In this document: piece after piece, positions 25,029-33,314 of the stretch | Numbering within the stretch: position 1 is the stretch's first letter | Layout: each line of letters begins with the position of its first letter | From: an uncultured Woeseia sp. | GTDB lineage: Bacteria > Pseudomonadota > Gammaproteobacteria > Steroidobacterales > Woeseiaceae | Direction of reading: 5' to 3' | Assembly (NCBI GenBank): GCA_937925605.1 | Contig: CALALV010000019.1 | Location: 1 to 40,114, forward strand | Length of the DNA stretch: 40,114 bases | Position numbers and translations under genes: made by a program | Notes under the pieces: model-generated | What the model was told of the DNA's origin: nothing | The model's input: the letters and a program-made list of their open reading frames with translations, nothing else | Databases searched by the model: none

Positions 25029-25957
25029 TGCGCGGCGGCCTCGCCGGCGACGCTCGCGCACATCGGGAACCCGAGCGCCTCGCGGCTGGCATAGTAGCTC
25101 TCGGCGATCGCGCGCGACATGTCGCGGACGCGCAGGATGAAGCGCTGGCGTTCGCTGACAGAGATCGCGCCGCGCGCGTCGAGCAGGTTGAACGTGTGCG
25201 ACGCGGCCAGCATCTGCTCGTAGGCCGGCAGGGCGAGCCCGGCGTCGATGAGCCGCCGCACTTCCGCTTCCGCTTGGTCGAACTGCGCGAACAAGCCGGC
25301 CGTGTCCGCCTGCTCGAAGTTGTAGCGCGACTGCTCGACCTCGTTCTGGTGATAGACGTCGCGGTAGCTGATGCGCCCGAGCGGTCCGTCCGTCCAGACG
25401 ATGTCGAAGATGCTCTCGACGTCCTGCAGGTACATCGCAAGCCGCTCGAGGCCGTAGGTGATCTCGCCGGTTACGGGCCGGCACTCCAGGCCGCCGACCT
25501 GCTGGAAGTACGTGAACTGCGTGATCTCCATGCCGTTCAGCCAGACTTCCCAGCCGAGCCCCCAGGCGCCCAGCGTCGGCGACTCCCAGTTGTCCTCGAC
25601 GAAGCGGATGTCGTGCACCGCGGTGTCGATGCCGATCGCGCGCAGCGAATCGAGGTACAGGGCCTGGATGTCGTCCGGCGACGGCTTGATAACGACCTGG
25701 TACTGGTAGTAGTGCTGCAGCCGGAACGGGTTGTCGCCGTAGCGGCCGTCCGTCGGCCGCCGGCAGGGCTGCACGTAGGCGGAGCTCCACGGCTCCGGGC
25801 CGACGGCGCGCAGGAAGGTCGACGGGTGGAAGGTGCCGGCCCCCATGGCCATGTCGTAGGGCTGGGCGATGACGCAGCCGCGCTCCGCCCAGTACTGCTG
25901 CAGCTTGAGAATGAGGTCCTGGAAGCTCCGGCAGCCGGGCTTGCGCTCGTCGTTCAT
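25025..25957 (-). CDS. glyQ: Glycine-tRNA ligase alpha subunit
   Basis: Catalytic alpha subunit of glycyl-tRNA synthetase; 310 residues from ATG at 25957 (E. coli 303). The class II core is recognisable: FQDLILKLQQYWAERGC, QPYDMAMGAGTFHPSTFLRA, then VGPEPWSSAYVQPCRRPTDGRYGDNP. The open frame extends 36 codons upstream, but homologues begin at this ATG. A -10-like TATACT (25993-25998, minus strand) lies about 35 bp upstream. It is divergent from glnA across a 293-bp regulatory region. Confidence 0.97.
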   Translation of the reverse strand: MNDERKPGCRSFQDLILKLQQYWAERGCVIAQPYDMAMGAGTFHPSTFLRAVGPEPWSSAYVQPCRRPTDGRYGDNPFRLQHYYQYQVVIKPSPDDIQALYLDSLRAIGIDTAVHDIRFVEDNWESPTLGAWGLGWEVWLNGMEITQFTYFQQVGGLECRPVTGEITYGLERLAMYLQDVESIFDIVWTDGPLGRISYRDVYHQNEVEQSRYNFEQADTAGLFAQFDQAEAEVRRLIDAGLALPAYEQMLAASHTFNLLDARGAISVSERQRFILRVRDMSRAIAESYYASREALGFPMCASVAGEAAAQ

Positions 25958-25992
25958 CGGTGGGGCTCGGGGCCTCGAAAAATCGGCCGCGC

Positions 25993-25998
25993 AGTATA
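25993..25998 (-). promoter_or_regulatory. Possible -10 element of the glyQ-glyS-gmhB-plsC operon
   Basis: TATACT on the minus strand, 35 bp before the glyQ ATG, matching five of six consensus bases. No good -35 was found at normal spacing, so the call is tentative. Confidence 0.45.
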
Positions 25999-26060
25999 AC
26001 CCGCGTCCCCGGCGCCCGCATGCCGCGCGCCGCGCCGGAACCGTGCAACGGCGGGCACTT

Positions 26061-26077
26061 TGCACTATGCTGGTGCG
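26061..26077 (+). promoter_or_regulatory. NtrC-binding site 1 upstream of glnA
   Basis: TGCACTATGCTGGTGCG differs from the NtrC consensus TGCACT-N4-TGGTGCA at only the last base. It is centred near -129 relative to the predicted sigma54 start, a normal enhancer distance. Confidence 0.8.
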
Positions 26078-26091
26078 CGCTTTTCTTGCTC

Positions 26092-26108
26092 TGCCCCAAG
26101 ATGGTGCG
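26092..26108 (+). promoter_or_regulatory. NtrC-binding site 2 upstream of glnA
   Basis: TGCCCCAAGATGGTGCG matches the NtrC consensus with three mismatches, keeping a full right half-site. It is centred 31 bp from site 1, about three helical turns, so both dimers would sit on the same face of DNA. Confidence 0.7.
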
Positions 26109-26171
26109 GGCGTCGACGCCCCGCTTCGGCAAAACCGCCGTTATTTCAACAGCCTGCACCGTCGCCGCTGC

Positions 26172-26187
26172 TGGCATGGAACCTGCA
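26172..26187 (+). promoter_or_regulatory. Sigma54 promoter of glnA
   Basis: TGGCATGGAACCTGCA carries the invariant GG (26173-26174) and GC (26185-26186) exactly 10 bp apart, the -24/-12 signature of RpoN promoters. Transcription should start near 26198, giving a leader of about 53 nt. The two upstream NtrC sites make the assignment much stronger. Confidence 0.8.
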
Positions 26188-26250
26188 CCGCCATGGGCCA
26201 ACGCGCGGCCAGCCGCGCCCGACACATCCACGCAATCCGAGGAGATTCCC

Positions 26251-27660
26251 ATGACCGCCGCCGAGGTACTGGCCCTGATCAAGGACCGCGAGGTCCGTTT
26301 CGTCGACTTCCGCTTCACCGATACCAAGGGCAAGGAGCAGCACGTGACCGTGCCGGCCCACACCGTCGACGAGGAGCTGTTCGAGGACGGCAAGATGTTC
26401 GACGGCTCGTCGATCTCCGGCTGGAAGGGCATCAACGAGTCCGACATGATCCTGCTGCCGGATGCCGCCAGCGCGGTCGTGGACGTGTTCGCCGAGGAGA
26501 CCACCGTCAACCTGCGCTGCAACGTGATCGAGCCGTCGACGATGCAGGGCTACGACCGTTGCCCGCGCTCGCTGACCGAGCGCGCAGAGGCCTACCTGAA
26601 ATCGACCGGCATCGCCGACGAGGCCTACTTCGGCCCGGAAAACGAGTTCTTCGTATTCGACGACGTCCGCTGGGGCGACTCGATGCAGGGCGCGTTCTAC
26701 TCCGTCGACTCGACCGAGGGCGCCTGGAACAGCGGCAAGACCGACGCGGACGGCAACATCGGCCACCGCCCGACCGTCAAGGGCGGCTACTTCCCGGTGC
26801 CGCCGGTCGACTCGCTGCACGACATCCGCTCCGCGATGTGTCTCGCGCTCGAGGAGATGGGCCTCAGCACCGAGGTGCATCACCACGAGGTCGCGACGGC
26901 CGGCCAGTGCGAGATCGGCGTCAAGTTCAACACGCTGCGCAACAAGGCCGACGAGGTCCAGGTGCTGAAGTACGTCGTGCACAACGTCGCGCACGCCTAC
27001 GGCAAGACGGCAACCTTCATGCCCAAGCCGCTGGTCAACGACAACGGCAACGGCATGCACGTGCACCAGTCGCTGGTCAAGGACGGCAAGAACCTGTTCG
27101 CGGGCGACGGCTACGGCGGCCTGTCCGACACGGCGCTTTACTACATCGGCGGCATCATCAAGCACGCCAAGGCGCTGAACGCGTTCACGAACCCCGCGAC
27201 CAACAGCTACAAGCGCCTCGTGCCGGGCTTCGAGGCACCGACGATCCTGGCCTACTCGGCCCGCAACCGCTCCGCATCGATCCGCATCCCCTACGTCGCG
27301 AACCCGAAGGCGCGCCGCATCGAGGTGCGCTTCCCCGACTCGATGGCGAACCCCTACCTCGCGTTCAGCGCGATGCTGATGGCCGGGCTCGACGGCATCA
27401 GGAACAAGATCCACCCGGGCGACGCGATGGACAAGGACCTGTACGACCTGCCGCCCGAGGAGGAAAAGAACCTGCAGCTGGTCGCGTTCTCGCTCGAAGA
27501 GGCGCTGAAAAACCTGGATGCGGACCGCGAGTTCCTCAAGGCCGGCGATGTGTTCACCGACGACCTGATCGACGCCTACATCGCGCTGAAGATGGAAAAC
27601 GTGACGCGCCTGCGGATGACCACGCATCCGGTCGAGTTCGACATGTACTACAGCCTCTAG
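26251..27660 (+). CDS. glnA: Glutamine synthetase, type I
   Basis: Makes glutamine from glutamate, ammonia and ATP; 469 residues, the same length as E. coli GlnA. The start ATG at 26251 follows GAGGAGA with good spacing. Landmarks are KMFDGSSISGWKGINESDM, the active-site ENEFFVFDD and NGNGMHVHQS motifs, and the adenylylation loop DLYDLPPEE with the target tyrosine near residue 397, so control by covalent adenylylation is likely. Upstream lie a sigma54 promoter and two NtrC sites; downstream is a perfect hairpin and then ntrB/ntrC. Confidence 0.98.
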   Translation: MTAAEVLALIKDREVRFVDFRFTDTKGKEQHVTVPAHTVDEELFEDGKMFDGSSISGWKGINESDMILLPDAASAVVDVFAEETTVNLRCNVIEPSTMQGYDRCPRSLTERAEAYLKSTGIADEAYFGPENEFFVFDDVRWGDSMQGAFYSVDSTEGAWNSGKTDADGNIGHRPTVKGGYFPVPPVDSLHDIRSAMCLALEEMGLSTEVHHHEVATAGQCEIGVKFNTLRNKADEVQVLKYVVHNVAHAYGKTATFMPKPLVNDNGNGMHVHQSLVKDGKNLFAGDGYGGLSDTALYYIGGIIKHAKALNAFTNPATNSYKRLVPGFEAPTILAYSARNRSASIRIPYVANPKARRIEVRFPDSMANPYLAFSAMLMAGLDGIRNKIHPGDAMDKDLYDLPPEEEKNLQLVAFSLEEALKNLDADREFLKAGDVFTDDLIDAYIALKMENVTRLRMTTHPVEFDMYYSL

Positions 27661-27669
27661 GGAGCCGCC

Positions 27670-27696
27670 GCGCGGGCGACATAATGTCGCCCGCGC
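27670..27696 (+). terminator. Perfect 12-bp hairpin after glnA
   Basis: GCGCGGGCGACA and TGTCGCCCGCGC form an uninterrupted 12-bp stem around the 3-nt loop TAA, starting 9 bp after the glnA stop. There is no T-tail, so it may act as an attenuator or an mRNA 3'-end stabiliser rather than a complete terminator, leaving reduced readthrough into the downstream genes. Confidence 0.65.
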
Positions 27697-27735
27697 CGCT
27701 GGCCAGCCGCGATTGGGCGCTGCTATGCTTGATCC

Positions 27736-28269
27736 ATGCCACTTCGCCGACTCGCCATGCTCGTCCTGCTGTCGGGCTTCTGCGCCGCCAACGCGCAGGA
27801 GGTCTACAAGTGGGTGGACGAGGACGGGGTCACGCACTACTCGGATCAGCCGGTGCCGGGCGCCGAGCGCGTCCAGATCACGACCCGTCCGGGCGCGCGC
27901 GCAGCGCCGCGCCCGACCCGGCCCGCGGCCGCAGCGCGCGCCAGCGAACAGCCGCCGGAACCCGAGCGCCCCTTCTCCTACGAGTCGCTGGCTTTCGCCT
28001 CGCCCACCGCGGAGCAGACGCTGTGGAATATAGGCGGCACACTGGACGTCCGGCTGAACCTGCAGCCGGGCCTGCGCAGCGGCGACCGGGTGCGGCTGTA
28101 TTTCGACGGCGAGGCGCAGACGATCAACGGCCTGCAGGCGCAGCTGTCCGAGGTATGGCGCGGCACCCACAACCTGCAGGCGGAGGTGGTCGACCAGAAC
28201 GGCGCACTGATGATCCGCTCGGAGCCGATCCGCTTCTACGTGCAGCAGACCTCGATCCTGAATCCCTAG
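27736..28269 (+). CDS. DUF4124-domain exported protein
   Basis: A 177-residue protein with a short signal peptide (cleavage probably after ANA, near residue 21). Directly after it comes the DUF4124 motif VYKWVDEDGVTHYSDQP. A linker rich in Ala, Arg and Pro follows, then a C-terminal beta-rich domain (about residues 85-177). The function is unknown. It lies between glnA and ntrB, a position such proteins occupy in related gammaproteobacteria. An extended -10-like TGCTATGCT is at 27721-27729, close to the ATG, but it has no -35. Confidence 0.85.
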   Translation: MPLRRLAMLVLLSGFCAANAQEVYKWVDEDGVTHYSDQPVPGAERVQITTRPGARAAPRPTRPAAAARASEQPPEPERPFSYESLAFASPTAEQTLWNIGGTLDVRLNLQPGLRSGDRVRLYFDGEAQTINGLQAQLSEVWRGTHNLQAEVVDQNGALMIRSEPIRFYVQQTSILNP

Positions 28270-28328
28270 GCCAGGGCCCGGGCCCCACCGCGAGCTGCGC
28301 GCCGCCAGGGTCCGCGCGGGCGGAACCG

Positions 28329-29396
28329 ATGCTGCCGCAAGACATACTCGACAATCTCGACACGGCCGTCGTCGTTCTCGACGACCGCCTGCTGCTGGCG
28401 CAGCTGAACGCCGCCGCCGAGAACCTGCTCGGCATCAGCCGCAACCGCGCGCTCGGCAAGCCGCTGCTGCCGCTCGTCGACGACGACGAAACGCTCAAGC
28501 ACGTGCTGGCCAGCAGCCTCGCGACCGGCCAGACATACGCGCACGAACTGTTTCTCGCGCCGTCCGAAGTGCACGCACAGCGGCGCATGATCGAGTGCCG
28601 GGTCTCGGCGCCGGATGCCCGCGACGGCCGGGCATGGTTGCTGGTCGAGCTGATCGACGTTACCCGGCGCATGAAAATCACGCGCGAGAACGCCCTGCTT
28701 ATCCAGCACGGCGCGGGCCGGCAGATGGTTCGACAGCTCGCCCACGAGATCAAGAACCCGCTCGGCGGGCTGCGCGGCGCGGCGCAGCTGTTGCAGCGGC
28801 AGCTCGACAGCGACGAGCTGCGTGAGTACACGGGCGTGATCATCTCCGAGGCCGACCGGCTCGTCGCGCTCGTCGACACGCTGCTCGGTCCGGGCGGCCC
28901 GCCGACCAAGCTTCCTGCGAACATCCACGAGCTGCTCGAGTACGTCGCGCGGCTGGTGACCACCCAGGCCGGCGACGGCGTCCGCCTGCAGCGCGACTAC
29001 GACCCGGGCCTGCCCCCGCTCGCGCTCGACCGCGACCAGATCGTGCAGGCGCTCATGAACCTGATGCAGAACGCCTGCAGCGCGCTCGAGAACCGCGGCA
29101 CGCTGACGCTGCGCACGCGCGCGACCAGCAACTTCACGATCGGCGAACACCGCCACCCGATGATCGCGACCATCGAGATCGAGGACGACGGCCCGGGCAT
29201 CCCGCCCGAGCTGCAGGACTCGGTGTTCTACCCGCTCGTCACCGGCCGCCCCGACGGCACCGGCCTCGGCCTGCCGGTCGCGCAGGACCTGATCAGCCGC
29301 CACGGCGGCCTGATCGAGTTCGACTCCCGCCCGGGGCGGACCGTGTTCTACGTGCGCCTGCCGCTGGCGGGCGCGGAGGAGCCAGCCAATGGTTGA
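28329..29396 (+). CDS. ntrB: Nitrogen regulation sensor histidine kinase NtrB (GlnL)
   Basis: Cytoplasmic kinase/phosphatase that senses nitrogen state through PII and controls NtrC; 355 residues from ATG at 28329. The N-terminal PAS domain starts at DILDNLDTAVVVLDD. The H-box RQLAHEIKNPLGGLRGAAQLL places the phosphorylated histidine at residue 139. The N-box is LMNLMQNACSAL; the G-boxes are DDGPGIP and GTGLGLPVAQ. The 3' end overlaps ntrC by 8 bp, indicating coupled translation. Confidence 0.96.
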   Translation: MLPQDILDNLDTAVVVLDDRLLLAQLNAAAENLLGISRNRALGKPLLPLVDDDETLKHVLASSLATGQTYAHELFLAPSEVHAQRRMIECRVSAPDARDGRAWLLVELIDVTRRMKITRENALLIQHGAGRQMVRQLAHEIKNPLGGLRGAAQLLQRQLDSDELREYTGVIISEADRLVALVDTLLGPGGPPTKLPANIHELLEYVARLVTTQAGDGVRLQRDYDPGLPPLALDRDQIVQALMNLMQNACSALENRGTLTLRTRATSNFTIGEHRHPMIATIEIEDDGPGIPPELQDSVFYPLVTGRPDGTGLGLPVAQDLISRHGGLIEFDSRPGRTVFYVRLPLAGAEEPANG

Positions 29397-30780
29397 CGGC
29401 GATCTGCGCGTCTGGGTCGTCGACGACGACCAGTCCGTGCGCTGGGTGCTCGACAAGGCCCTGCGGCAGGCCGGCATCGAAAGTCGCTCGTTCGAGCGCG
29501 CCGAGCCGCTGCTCGAGGCGATTGCGAGCGACAGCCCCGACGTGCTGCTGACGGACGTGCGCATGCCGGGCATGGACGGCCTGCACCTGCTCAGGCGCCT
29601 CAACGACGAGCGGCCCGAGCTCCCGATCATCGTCATGACGGCACACTCCGACCTCGACAACGCGGTCGCTGCCTACCAGGGCGGCGCTTTCGAGTACCTG
29701 CCGAAGCCCTTCGACATCGACGAGGCGATCGAGCTGATCCGCAAGGCCACGGGCCGCCGCGACACCGGGCCGGCCGCGCGCGCCGGCGAGCGCCCCATCT
29801 CGGCCCTGATCGGCCAGGCCCCGGCGATGCAGGAGGTCTTCCGCTCGATCGGCCGGCTCGCGAACTCCAGCATGACCGTGCTGATCACGGGCGAGTCCGG
29901 GACCGGCAAGGAGCTCGTCGCGCGCGCGCTGCACGAACACAGCCCGCGCGCCGACCGCGCGTTCGTCGCGCTGAACACCTCGGCCATCGCCGCCGAGCTG
30001 CTCGAGTCGGAATTGTTCGGTCACGAACGCGGCGCGTTTACCGGCGCCGATGCACGCCGCATCGGGCGCTTCGAGCAGGCCGACGGCGGCACACTGTTCC
30101 TGGACGAAATCGGCGACATGTCGCCGGCGCTGCAGACGCGCCTGTTGCGCGTGCTGGCCGAGAGCGAGTTCTACCGCGTCGGCGGCCAGGCCTCGATCCG
30201 GGTCGACGTGCGGGTCATTGCCGCGACCAACCAGGACCTCGCACAGGCCGTGCAGCAGGGCCGCTTCCGCGAGGACCTGTATCACCGGCTGAACGTGATC
30301 CGCATCAACACGCCGCCGCTCAGGCAGCGGCGCGAGGATATTCCGCTGTTGCTGCGCCATTACCTCGAGGACGCGGCGCGGGAGCTGCGCGCGCCGGCGA
30401 AGGCGCTGGACGACTCGGCACTCGCGGCGCTCTCTGCCTACGACTGGCCCGGCAACGTGCGCCAGCTCGTCAACGCCACGCGGCGCCTGACCGTCACGGC
30501 GCCGGGCAGCGTGATTACCGCCGACGACCTTCCCGAGGACCTGGGCGGCCGCGCGACGCGCAGCCCGGAGTGGACCGCGGCGCTGCAGAGCTGGGCCGAG
30601 GCGCAGCTCAACGACGTCGACGGCCGGCCGCTGCTCGACGAGGCGCTGCCGGCGCTCGAGCGTACGCTGATCCGCGCCGCGCTGGCGCACTGCGGCGGGC
30701 ACCGGCAGCAGGCGGCGCGGCTGCTCGGCTGGGGCCGCAACACGCTGACGCGGAAGATACGATCGCTGGAGCTCGACTAG
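29389..30780 (+). CDS. ntrC: Nitrogen regulation response regulator NtrC (GlnG)
   Basis: Sigma54-dependent activator; 463 residues. The receiver domain starts VWVVDDDQSVRWVL, with the phospho-accepting aspartate at residue 56 in LLTDVRMPGMDG. The AAA+ domain has Walker A GESGTGKE, the sigma54-contact loop GAFTGA in GHERGAFTGADARR, and Walker B GGTLFLDEIGDM. The C-terminal Fis-type helix-turn-helix is in GHRQQAARLLGWGRNTLTRKI. It should bind the paired sites upstream of glnA, making the module self-contained. Confidence 0.97.
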   Translation: MVDGDLRVWVVDDDQSVRWVLDKALRQAGIESRSFERAEPLLEAIASDSPDVLLTDVRMPGMDGLHLLRRLNDERPELPIIVMTAHSDLDNAVAAYQGGAFEYLPKPFDIDEAIELIRKATGRRDTGPAARAGERPISALIGQAPAMQEVFRSIGRLANSSMTVLITGESGTGKELVARALHEHSPRADRAFVALNTSAIAAELLESELFGHERGAFTGADARRIGRFEQADGGTLFLDEIGDMSPALQTRLLRVLAESEFYRVGGQASIRVDVRVIAATNQDLAQAVQQGRFREDLYHRLNVIRINTPPLRQRREDIPLLLRHYLEDAARELRAPAKALDDSALAALSAYDWPGNVRQLVNATRRLTVTAPGSVITADDLPEDLGGRATRSPEWTAALQSWAEAQLNDVDGRPLLDEALPALERTLIRAALAHCGGHRQQAARLLGWGRNTLTRKIRSLELD

Positions 30781-30826
30781 TCCGGGGACGCGCGGGTCGA
30801 TCCACGTCGCGCAGGGCGCGCTCGTT

Positions 30827-31816
30827 CTAGAGGGCGAGCGAGCCGCTCAGCTCGCTGACCGACTGCAGGCCGTGGCGCGCGAGGTAGTCGGCGATCCCGG
30901 CATTGATGCGGCGGCACAGCAGCGGCTCGTAGAACAGCGCCGTGCCGACGCCGACCGTGCTAGCGCCGGCGATCAGGAACGCGAGCGCATCCTCGACCGT
31001 CGTGATGCCGCCCTGGCCGATGATCGGGATGCCAAGCGGCCCGGCGACGTCGTACACCTGGTGCACCTTGAGCAGCGCGATCGGCAGGATCGCCGGCCCC
31101 GACAGCCCGCCCTGCACGTTGCCGATCACGGGCGTGCGGCTCTCGACGTCGATCGCCATGCCCATGATCGTGTTGATGACCGCGAGCGCGTCGGCGCCGG
31201 CCTCGATGCAGCGGCGCGCGTTCTCGCGAATGTCGGTCTGGTTCGGCGACAGCTTCGCGATGATCGGCTTGCCGGTCGCCTTGCGGCAGGCGGCCACGAC
31301 CTTCGCCGACATCTCCGGGTAGTTGCCGAAGGACACGCCGCCTTCCTTGATGTTCGGGCAGGAGATGTTGATCTCGATCGCGTCGATCGGAGAGTCGTCG
31401 AAGCGCGCGGTGACTTCCGCGTAATCGTCGATGGTCGAGCCGCATACGTTGGCGATGAAGCGCGTCTCGGAAAAATCGAGCGTCGGCAGGATCTCGTCGA
31501 CTACGCGGTCCATGCCCGGGTTCTGCAGCCCGATCGCGTTCAGCATGCCCATCGGCGTCTCCGCCACGCGGTGCGGCGGGTTGCCCAGGCGCGGTTCGCG
31601 CGTCGTGCCCTTCAGCACGATTGCGCCGACGTCGCGGTTAGAGAAGCCCTCGATCCGCGTGTACTCCTCCCCGAAGCCGACGCAGCCCGACAGCAGCACG
31701 ATGGGCGACGCGAGCGGGATGCCGCAGAAGTCGACGGCGATCGGGTTCGGTTTCGGCTGCGCTGCCAAGGCGGTCTGCGTGCTCGTTGCGGCGGGAAGCC
31801 GTATTGTACGCAACAT
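30827..31816 (-). CDS. pyrD: Dihydroorotate dehydrogenase, class 1B catalytic subunit
   Basis: FMN enzyme of pyrimidine synthesis; up to 329 residues. It has the class 1 pattern: NAIGLQNPG, then NISCPNIKEGG with the catalytic cysteine that replaces the serine of class 2 enzymes, then KLSPNQTD and GGLSGPAILPIAL. The KEGG loop and overall sequence fit class 1B, which normally pairs with the iron-sulfur/FAD subunit PyrK; no pyrK is seen here. The ATG at 31816 overlaps the divergent trmL ATG by 2 bp, so the true start may be the TTG at 31768, giving an N-terminus MAAQPKPNPIAV. Confidence 0.92.
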   Translation of the reverse strand: MLRTIRLPAATSTQTALAAQPKPNPIAVDFCGIPLASPIVLLSGCVGFGEEYTRIEGFSNRDVGAIVLKGTTREPRLGNPPHRVAETPMGMLNAIGLQNPGMDRVVDEILPTLDFSETRFIANVCGSTIDDYAEVTARFDDSPIDAIEINISCPNIKEGGVSFGNYPEMSAKVVAACRKATGKPIIAKLSPNQTDIRENARRCIEAGADALAVINTIMGMAIDVESRTPVIGNVQGGLSGPAILPIALLKVHQVYDVAGPLGIPIIGQGGITTVEDALAFLIAGASTVGVGTALFYEPLLCRRINAGIADYLARHGLQSVSELSGSLAL

Positions 31817-32291
31817 GTTCCACGTCGTGCTCTACCAGCCGGAGATCCCGCCGAACACCGGCAACATCATCCGCCTGTGCGCGAACAGCGGCGCCGTGCT
31901 GCACCTGGTCGAGCCGCTCGGCTTCGAGCTGAGCGACCGCCGCCTGCGCCGCGCCGGGCTCGACTACCGCGAGTACGCGGAACTTGCGACCCACGCGGAC
32001 CTCGACAGTTGCCTGGCGGCGCTCGGCCGTGCGCGCGTGTTCGCGCTGAGCACGCGCGGCAGGCGCCTGTACACGGACGTCGCCTACGCGCCGGGTGACG
32101 CGTTCCTGTTCGGGCCGGAGACCCGCGGGCTGCCGCAGCCGGTGCTGGATGCGCTGCCGGCTGAACGGCTGCTGCGCCTGCCGATGCAGGCCGGCAGCCG
32201 TTCGCTGAACCTGTCGAATTCCGCCGCGGTGCTGGTCTACGAGGCCTGGCGGCAGCAGGGCTTCGCCGGCGATGCGCTCGCCGGCGAATGA
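31815..32291 (+). CDS. trmL: tRNA (cytidine(34)-2'-O)-methyltransferase TrmL
   Basis: SPOUT-class methyltransferase that methylates the wobble-position ribose of tRNA-Leu isoacceptors; 158 residues (E. coli 157). It begins MFHVVLYQPEIPPNTGNIIR. The trefoil-knot SAM-binding motifs are FGPETRGLP and LPM...RSLNLSNSAAVLVYEAW. The start at 31815 is the conserved first methionine. It is divergent from and slightly overlapping pyrD, and convergent with gpsA (12 bp apart). Confidence 0.95.
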   Translation: MFHVVLYQPEIPPNTGNIIRLCANSGAVLHLVEPLGFELSDRRLRRAGLDYREYAELATHADLDSCLAALGRARVFALSTRGRRLYTDVAYAPGDAFLFGPETRGLPQPVLDALPAERLLRLPMQAGSRSLNLSNSAAVLVYEAWRQQGFAGDALAGE

Positions 32292-32303
32292 CGCGGGCCG
32301 GCC

Positions 32304-33314
32304 CTACTCGGCTTTCAGCGAACGCCGCATCAGCGCCCGGACCGCGTCGCGCGGCGACTTGCCCTCGTACAGCACGTCGTAGACCTGCCGGCAGATCGGC
32401 ATCTCGACGCCGGTCGCCTCGGCGACTTCGTGTACCGCTTTCGCCGCGAGCACGCCCTCGACGACCTGGCGGATCTCCCGCTGCGCCTCGTCGATCGTCC
32501 GGCCCGCCGCGAGCAGCAGGCCCATGCGCCGGTTGCGCGACAGGTCGTCCGTGCAGGTCAGGACCAGGTCCCCCATGCCCGCGAGCCCCATGAAGGTCTC
32601 CTGGCGCGCGCCGAGCGCGACCCCGAGCCGGGTCATCTCGACCAGGCCGCGGTTGATCATCGCGATGCGGGTATTGGCGCCGAAGCCGAGGCCGTCGGAG
32701 ATGCCGGCGCCGATCGCCAGCACGTTCTTGACTGCGCCGCCGACCTCGACTCCGAGCATGTCGCCCGAGGTGTAGGCGCGGAAGGTCTCGTTGGACAGCG
32801 CGGCGGCGAGTTCGGCAGCGAACGCGTCGTCGTCGGCCGCCACGGTCATCGCGGTCGGCAGCCCGTCGCCGACTTCCTTGGCGAAGGTCGGCCCGGACAG
32901 CACCGCGAGCGGTCGGTCGGTGCCGAGCACCTCGCCGACGACCTGGTGCGGCAGCTTGCCGGTCGTCAGTTCGAAACCCTTCGTGGCCCAGCAGACCCGC
33001 GCGTCGGCCGGCAACAGCGGCGCGACCTGCTCGAGCGTCTCGCGCAGCGCGTGGCTCGGCACCGCGATCAGCACGATGCCGGCGCCGGCGAGCGCCTGCT
33101 CGAGGTCCGCCACGGCGACGAGCGTCCGCGGGAAGCGCGCGCCCGGCAGGTAACGTTCGTTCTCGCCGTCCCGGGACATCGCGGCCAGCTGTGCGCCGTC
33201 GCGGCCCCAGAGCCTGACGTCGGCCCCGCCGCGCGCGAACTGCAGCGCGAGCGCCGTGCCCCAGGAGCCGGCGCCGACGACCGCGATGCGCGATGATGTC
33301 GCGGGCGTGCTCAG
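32304..33314 (-). CDS. gpsA: Glycerol-3-phosphate dehydrogenase [NAD(P)+]
   Basis: Supplies glycerol-3-phosphate for phospholipids; 336 residues if begun at the CTG at 33314 (E. coli 339). Conserved segments are the Rossmann motif RIAVVGAGSWGTALALQ, VLSGPTFAKEV, and the catalytic lysine region VGGAVKNVLAIGAG. No ATG, GTG or TTG exists between the secB stop and the Rossmann motif. The first ordinary ATG (33179) would delete the NAD-binding loop. The CTG reads (M)STPATSSRIAVVG and overlaps the secB stop as CTGA, so a rare CTG start with translational coupling is the best explanation. The end is certain; the start is inferred. Confidence 0.9.
   Translation of the reverse strand: MSTPATSSRIAVVGAGSWGTALALQFARGGADVRLWGRDGAQLAAMSRDGENERYLPGARFPRTLVAVADLEQALAGAGIVLIAVPSHALRETLEQVAPLLPADARVCWATKGFELTTGKLPHQVVGEVLGTDRPLAVLSGPTFAKEVGDGLPTAMTVAADDDAFAAELAAALSNETFRAYTSGDMLGVEVGGAVKNVLAIGAGISDGLGFGANTRIAMINRGLVEMTRLGVALGARQETFMGLAGMGDLVLTCTDDLSRNRRMGLLLAAGRTIDEAQREIRQVVEGVLAAKAVHEVAEATGVEMPICRQVYDVLYEGKSPRDAVRALMRRSLKAE

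Noticed and set aside
25029..26522. Upstream extension of the glyS reading frame
   Set aside because: The extension overlaps glyQ and the glnA promoter region and has no homology; the ATGA junction with glyQ fixes the start at 25028.
26146..28170. Long minus-strand reading frame (674 codons) opposite glnA
   Set aside because: It is a shadow of glnA and the DUF4124 gene; protein composition is that of complementary GC-rich codons.
33179..33181. First ATG of the gpsA frame as its start
   Set aside because: Starting here removes the GAGSWG NAD-binding motif, which is encoded upstream in the same frame.
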